Part shown: positions 27,839 to 29,461 of the stretch, in pieces
Numbering within the stretch: the stretch's first letter is position 1
How the letters are laid out: each line of letters starts with the position of its first letter
Assembly (NCBI GenBank): GCA_002483105.1
Contig: DLHG01000014.1
Span: 1 to 29,461 of the forward strand
Length of the DNA: 29,461 nucleotides
Direction: 5' to 3'
From: Bacteroidetes bacterium UBA7674
GTDB taxonomy: Bacteria; Bacteroidota; Bacteroidia; Chitinophagales; Chitinophagaceae
Notes under the pieces: model-generated
Database searches by the model: none
The model's input: only the letters and a program-made list of their open reading frames with translations
Told to the model about the DNA's origin: nothing
Position numbers and translations under genes: made by a program

Positions 27839-29461
27839 ATGAAGTTGCTGGTCAGCCTATTACTTATACTATTTTCCGGGGTAAATTTACTTGCGCAAAA
27901 TGCAAGTGATATTCAGTATATCACACTTGACAGTGTGAAGGAAGGGTCGGTAGTGCTGGAGAACTGGCGGTTCAAACAAGGAGATGATAGCAGCTATTCT
28001 TTCTCAACTTATGATGATAGTACCTGGCAAGTGGTTGATCCGGAATTTGACCTGTGGGACGAACCTAAATTCGTCAATTCCCTGAAATCTATTGCCTGGT
28101 TCCGTAAGTATATACATATTGACAGCGGCTTTTCATCTATGCCTGTTTCGCTGAGAATGATGCACTATGGTGCATCGGATATATATGTAGATGGTAGAAG
28201 AATGATCAGATACGGGCATATCAATTCCCCTGATAAAATTGAATATGAGCGGCCAATAGTTCCGCTGATCATGACCTTAGGACCAGGCACACATCTCATT
28301 GCAGTGCGATATGCCAACTATAATTTTCTTGAAAACTATACTAAATATGATGAATCAACTGCCGGTTTTGAATTAAGAATAGACAGGGCTGATAAGGCTA
28401 CAGCAGGGCTTTATAAAAATACTAAGGTTACAGCTGCTGTATTTATATTCTTCTTTGCATTCTTCCTGGCATTCTTCTTATTGCACTTGCTGGTTTTCTT
28501 TCTCAACAGGCATGAGAAAGCAAACTTATACTTCTGTATTTTCTGCCTTGCACTCAGCACCAGTTTTCTTTGGCTCTTTTTTGCATATGTATCAGCCAGC
28601 CCTGCTCCAAGCTTGAGCCTACGAACTGCCCTATTCATTATACCTACCATCATGTCGGTAGCCCTGAGCGGATTTCTGAACACACTATTCGGCTCTTTAA
28701 AAATACGGTTCAGGATAATTGTCCTACTGGCCATTATATCAATTGTATTATGGCTTACTGTTCACAATGCGTATGCGGTAGGAATCGTGATCATCATCAT
28801 CTGCATTGAGGGTGCGTTTCTCATTGTACGAGCACTCTTCAGGGAGACCAGCGGTGCAGTATTAATAGGCATAGGTCTACTCATCTTTACGACTTGCATA
28901 TTCATAGTGGTTTTTAATGCTGTTTATAATGACGCCGACATTAATCTTAGCGGCGGCATAGGCATAGCCCTGATGATAAGCACCATAAGTTTGCCGGTAT
29001 CTATGTCCATTTACCTGTCACGCAATTATGCGGATATCAATAAGAACTTAAAGAAGCAACTGGTACAGGTAGAAACACTTTCGGAGAAGACTATACAGCA
29101 GGAACTGGAAAAGCAACGACTGCTGGAAAACCGCCAGGAAGAACTGGAACACGAGGTAGCCGAACGCACATCAGAGTTGCAGGCACAAAAGCAAAAATCG
29201 GATGACCTGCTGTTGAATATATTACCGGAAGAGGTAGCTGAGGAGTTGAAAGAAAAGGGCACATCGGCAGCTAAGCATTTCGATCATGTGTCAGTACTGT
29301 TCACTGACTTTGTGGATTTTACAAAAGCGGGTGAAAGGTTGACACCGCAGCAACTGGTTGACGAATTGCATGCCTGCTTTATGAGATTTGATGAGATATG
29401 TGCTAAATACAATATTGAAAAGATAAAAACCATCGGCGATGCATACTTAGCAGTATCCGGA
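27839..29461 (+). CDS. 7TMR-DISM receptor with class III nucleotide cyclase domain, 3' end missing
   Basis: The first 541 residues are in the window with no stop. A signal peptide (MKLLVSLLLILFSGVNLLAQ) is followed by a 7TMR-DISM extracellular jelly-roll domain (about 25-185, with YGASDIYVDGRR and GPGTHLIAVRYAN). Seven spans follow at about 195-400, then a coiled coil (400-455) and the start of a class III cyclase at about 475. The cyclase has the metal site LFTDFVDFTKAGE and EKIKTIGDAYLAVSG. The Lys before TIGDAY is the adenine-selecting residue of adenylate cyclases; guanylate cyclases usually have Glu there, so ATP is the likely substrate. The second metal Asp and the transition-state residues lie beyond the edge. 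It is divergent from the PhoX-like operon. Confidence 0.88.
   Translation, partial: MKLLVSLLLILFSGVNLLAQNASDIQYITLDSVKEGSVVLENWRFKQGDDSSYSFSTYDDSTWQVVDPEFDLWDEPKFVNSLKSIAWFRKYIHIDSGFSSMPVSLRMMHYGASDIYVDGRRMIRYGHINSPDKIEYERPIVPLIMTLGPGTHLIAVRYANYNFLENYTKYDESTAGFELRIDRADKATAGLYKNTKVTAAVFIFFFAFFLAFFLLHLLVFFLNRHEKANLYFCIFCLALSTSFLWLFFAYVSASPAPSLSLRTALFIIPTIMSVALSGFLNTLFGSLKIRFRIIVLLAIISIVLWLTVHNAYAVGIVIIIICIEGAFLIVRALFRETSGAVLIGIGLLIFTTCIFIVVFNAVYNDADINLSGGIGIALMISTISLPVSMSIYLSRNYADINKNLKKQLVQVETLSEKTIQQELEKQRLLENRQEELEHEVAERTSELQAQKQKSDDLLLNILPEEVAEELKEKGTSAAKHFDHVSVLFTDFVDFTKAGERLTPQQLVDELHACFMRFDEICAKYNIEKIKTIGDAYLAVSG

Overview
The window looks like a chromosomal segment of a Bacteroidota bacterium, most likely near the Chitinophagaceae. 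The evidence is two C-terminal type IX secretion (T9SS) sorting domains (end of the gene at 2-247 and the PhoX-like protein at 26014-27705), promoters of the Bacteroidota type (TTTG, about 20 bases, TAnnTTTG), weak Shine-Dalgarno sequences, a LytS-type propeller sensor kinase and a 7TMR-DISM nucleotide cyclase. Most of the window has medium GC. Two stretches, 1431-3811 and 11687-14035, are visibly richer in A+T, and both carry genes of the toxin-antitoxin, restriction or defence kind. GC and composition are judged by eye.

Layout from left to right. 1-736: the 3' end of a T9SS cargo gene, a strong terminator, a structured RNA candidate ending in its own U-tract (405-503), and a 44-residue single-span membrane protein. 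878-1426: Tag DNA glycosylase. 1431-3811: an accessory two-gene operon, a Panacea-domain (SocA/DUF4065-like) protein overlapping by one base a 604-residue helical protein with three C-terminal membrane spans. Its promoter contains a 14-base inverted repeat. 3983-5041: class I fructose-bisphosphate aldolase. 5114-8019: two multi-span GT-C-like membrane proteins. 8132-8907: two secreted paralogues, facing the GT-C pair across a perfect inverted repeat. 8965-10162: a cytosolic BtuF-like protein and a four-span membrane protein. 10260-11633: a cystathionine beta-synthase/cysteine synthase with CBS domains.

11687-14035 is the second accessory region: a compact NTPase with a C-terminal Mrr-type nuclease domain, then a winged-helix/HNH nuclease. 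The HNH gene is bracketed by diverged copies of one palindromic repeat family. A 1.3 kb gene-poor stretch follows (14036-15344). It holds more repeat copies, a 4 x 21-base tandem repeat, an approximately 11-base phased A-tract array, a long perfect hairpin and, directly upstream of a small heat-shock protein gene, four to five 14-base sites spaced exactly 21 bases apart. These are followed by 15-base palindromes and a sigma-54-like promoter. The same palindrome and a second sigma-54-like promoter precede a small two-span membrane protein at 16601, so the two genes look like members of one stress regulon.

15916-20109: a small lipoprotein-like gene, a PAP2/sphingomyelin-synthase-like membrane phosphatase, a membrane-anchored alpha/beta hydrolase and an RlmL-like THUMP methyltransferase. 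20106-27705: a leftward cluster read in the order PhoX-like T9SS protein, leucine-rich-repeat protein (one-base overlap), di-heme peroxidase and propeller histidine kinase. A divergent 7TMR-DISM adenylate/guanylate cyclase gene runs off the right edge.

The best candidates for something new are the Panacea plus membrane-protein operon, the NTPase-Mrr/HNH pair with its repeats, and the regularly phased regulatory array in front of the heat-shock gene. No CRISPR array, tRNA, rRNA, transposase, integrase or reverse transcriptase was found.
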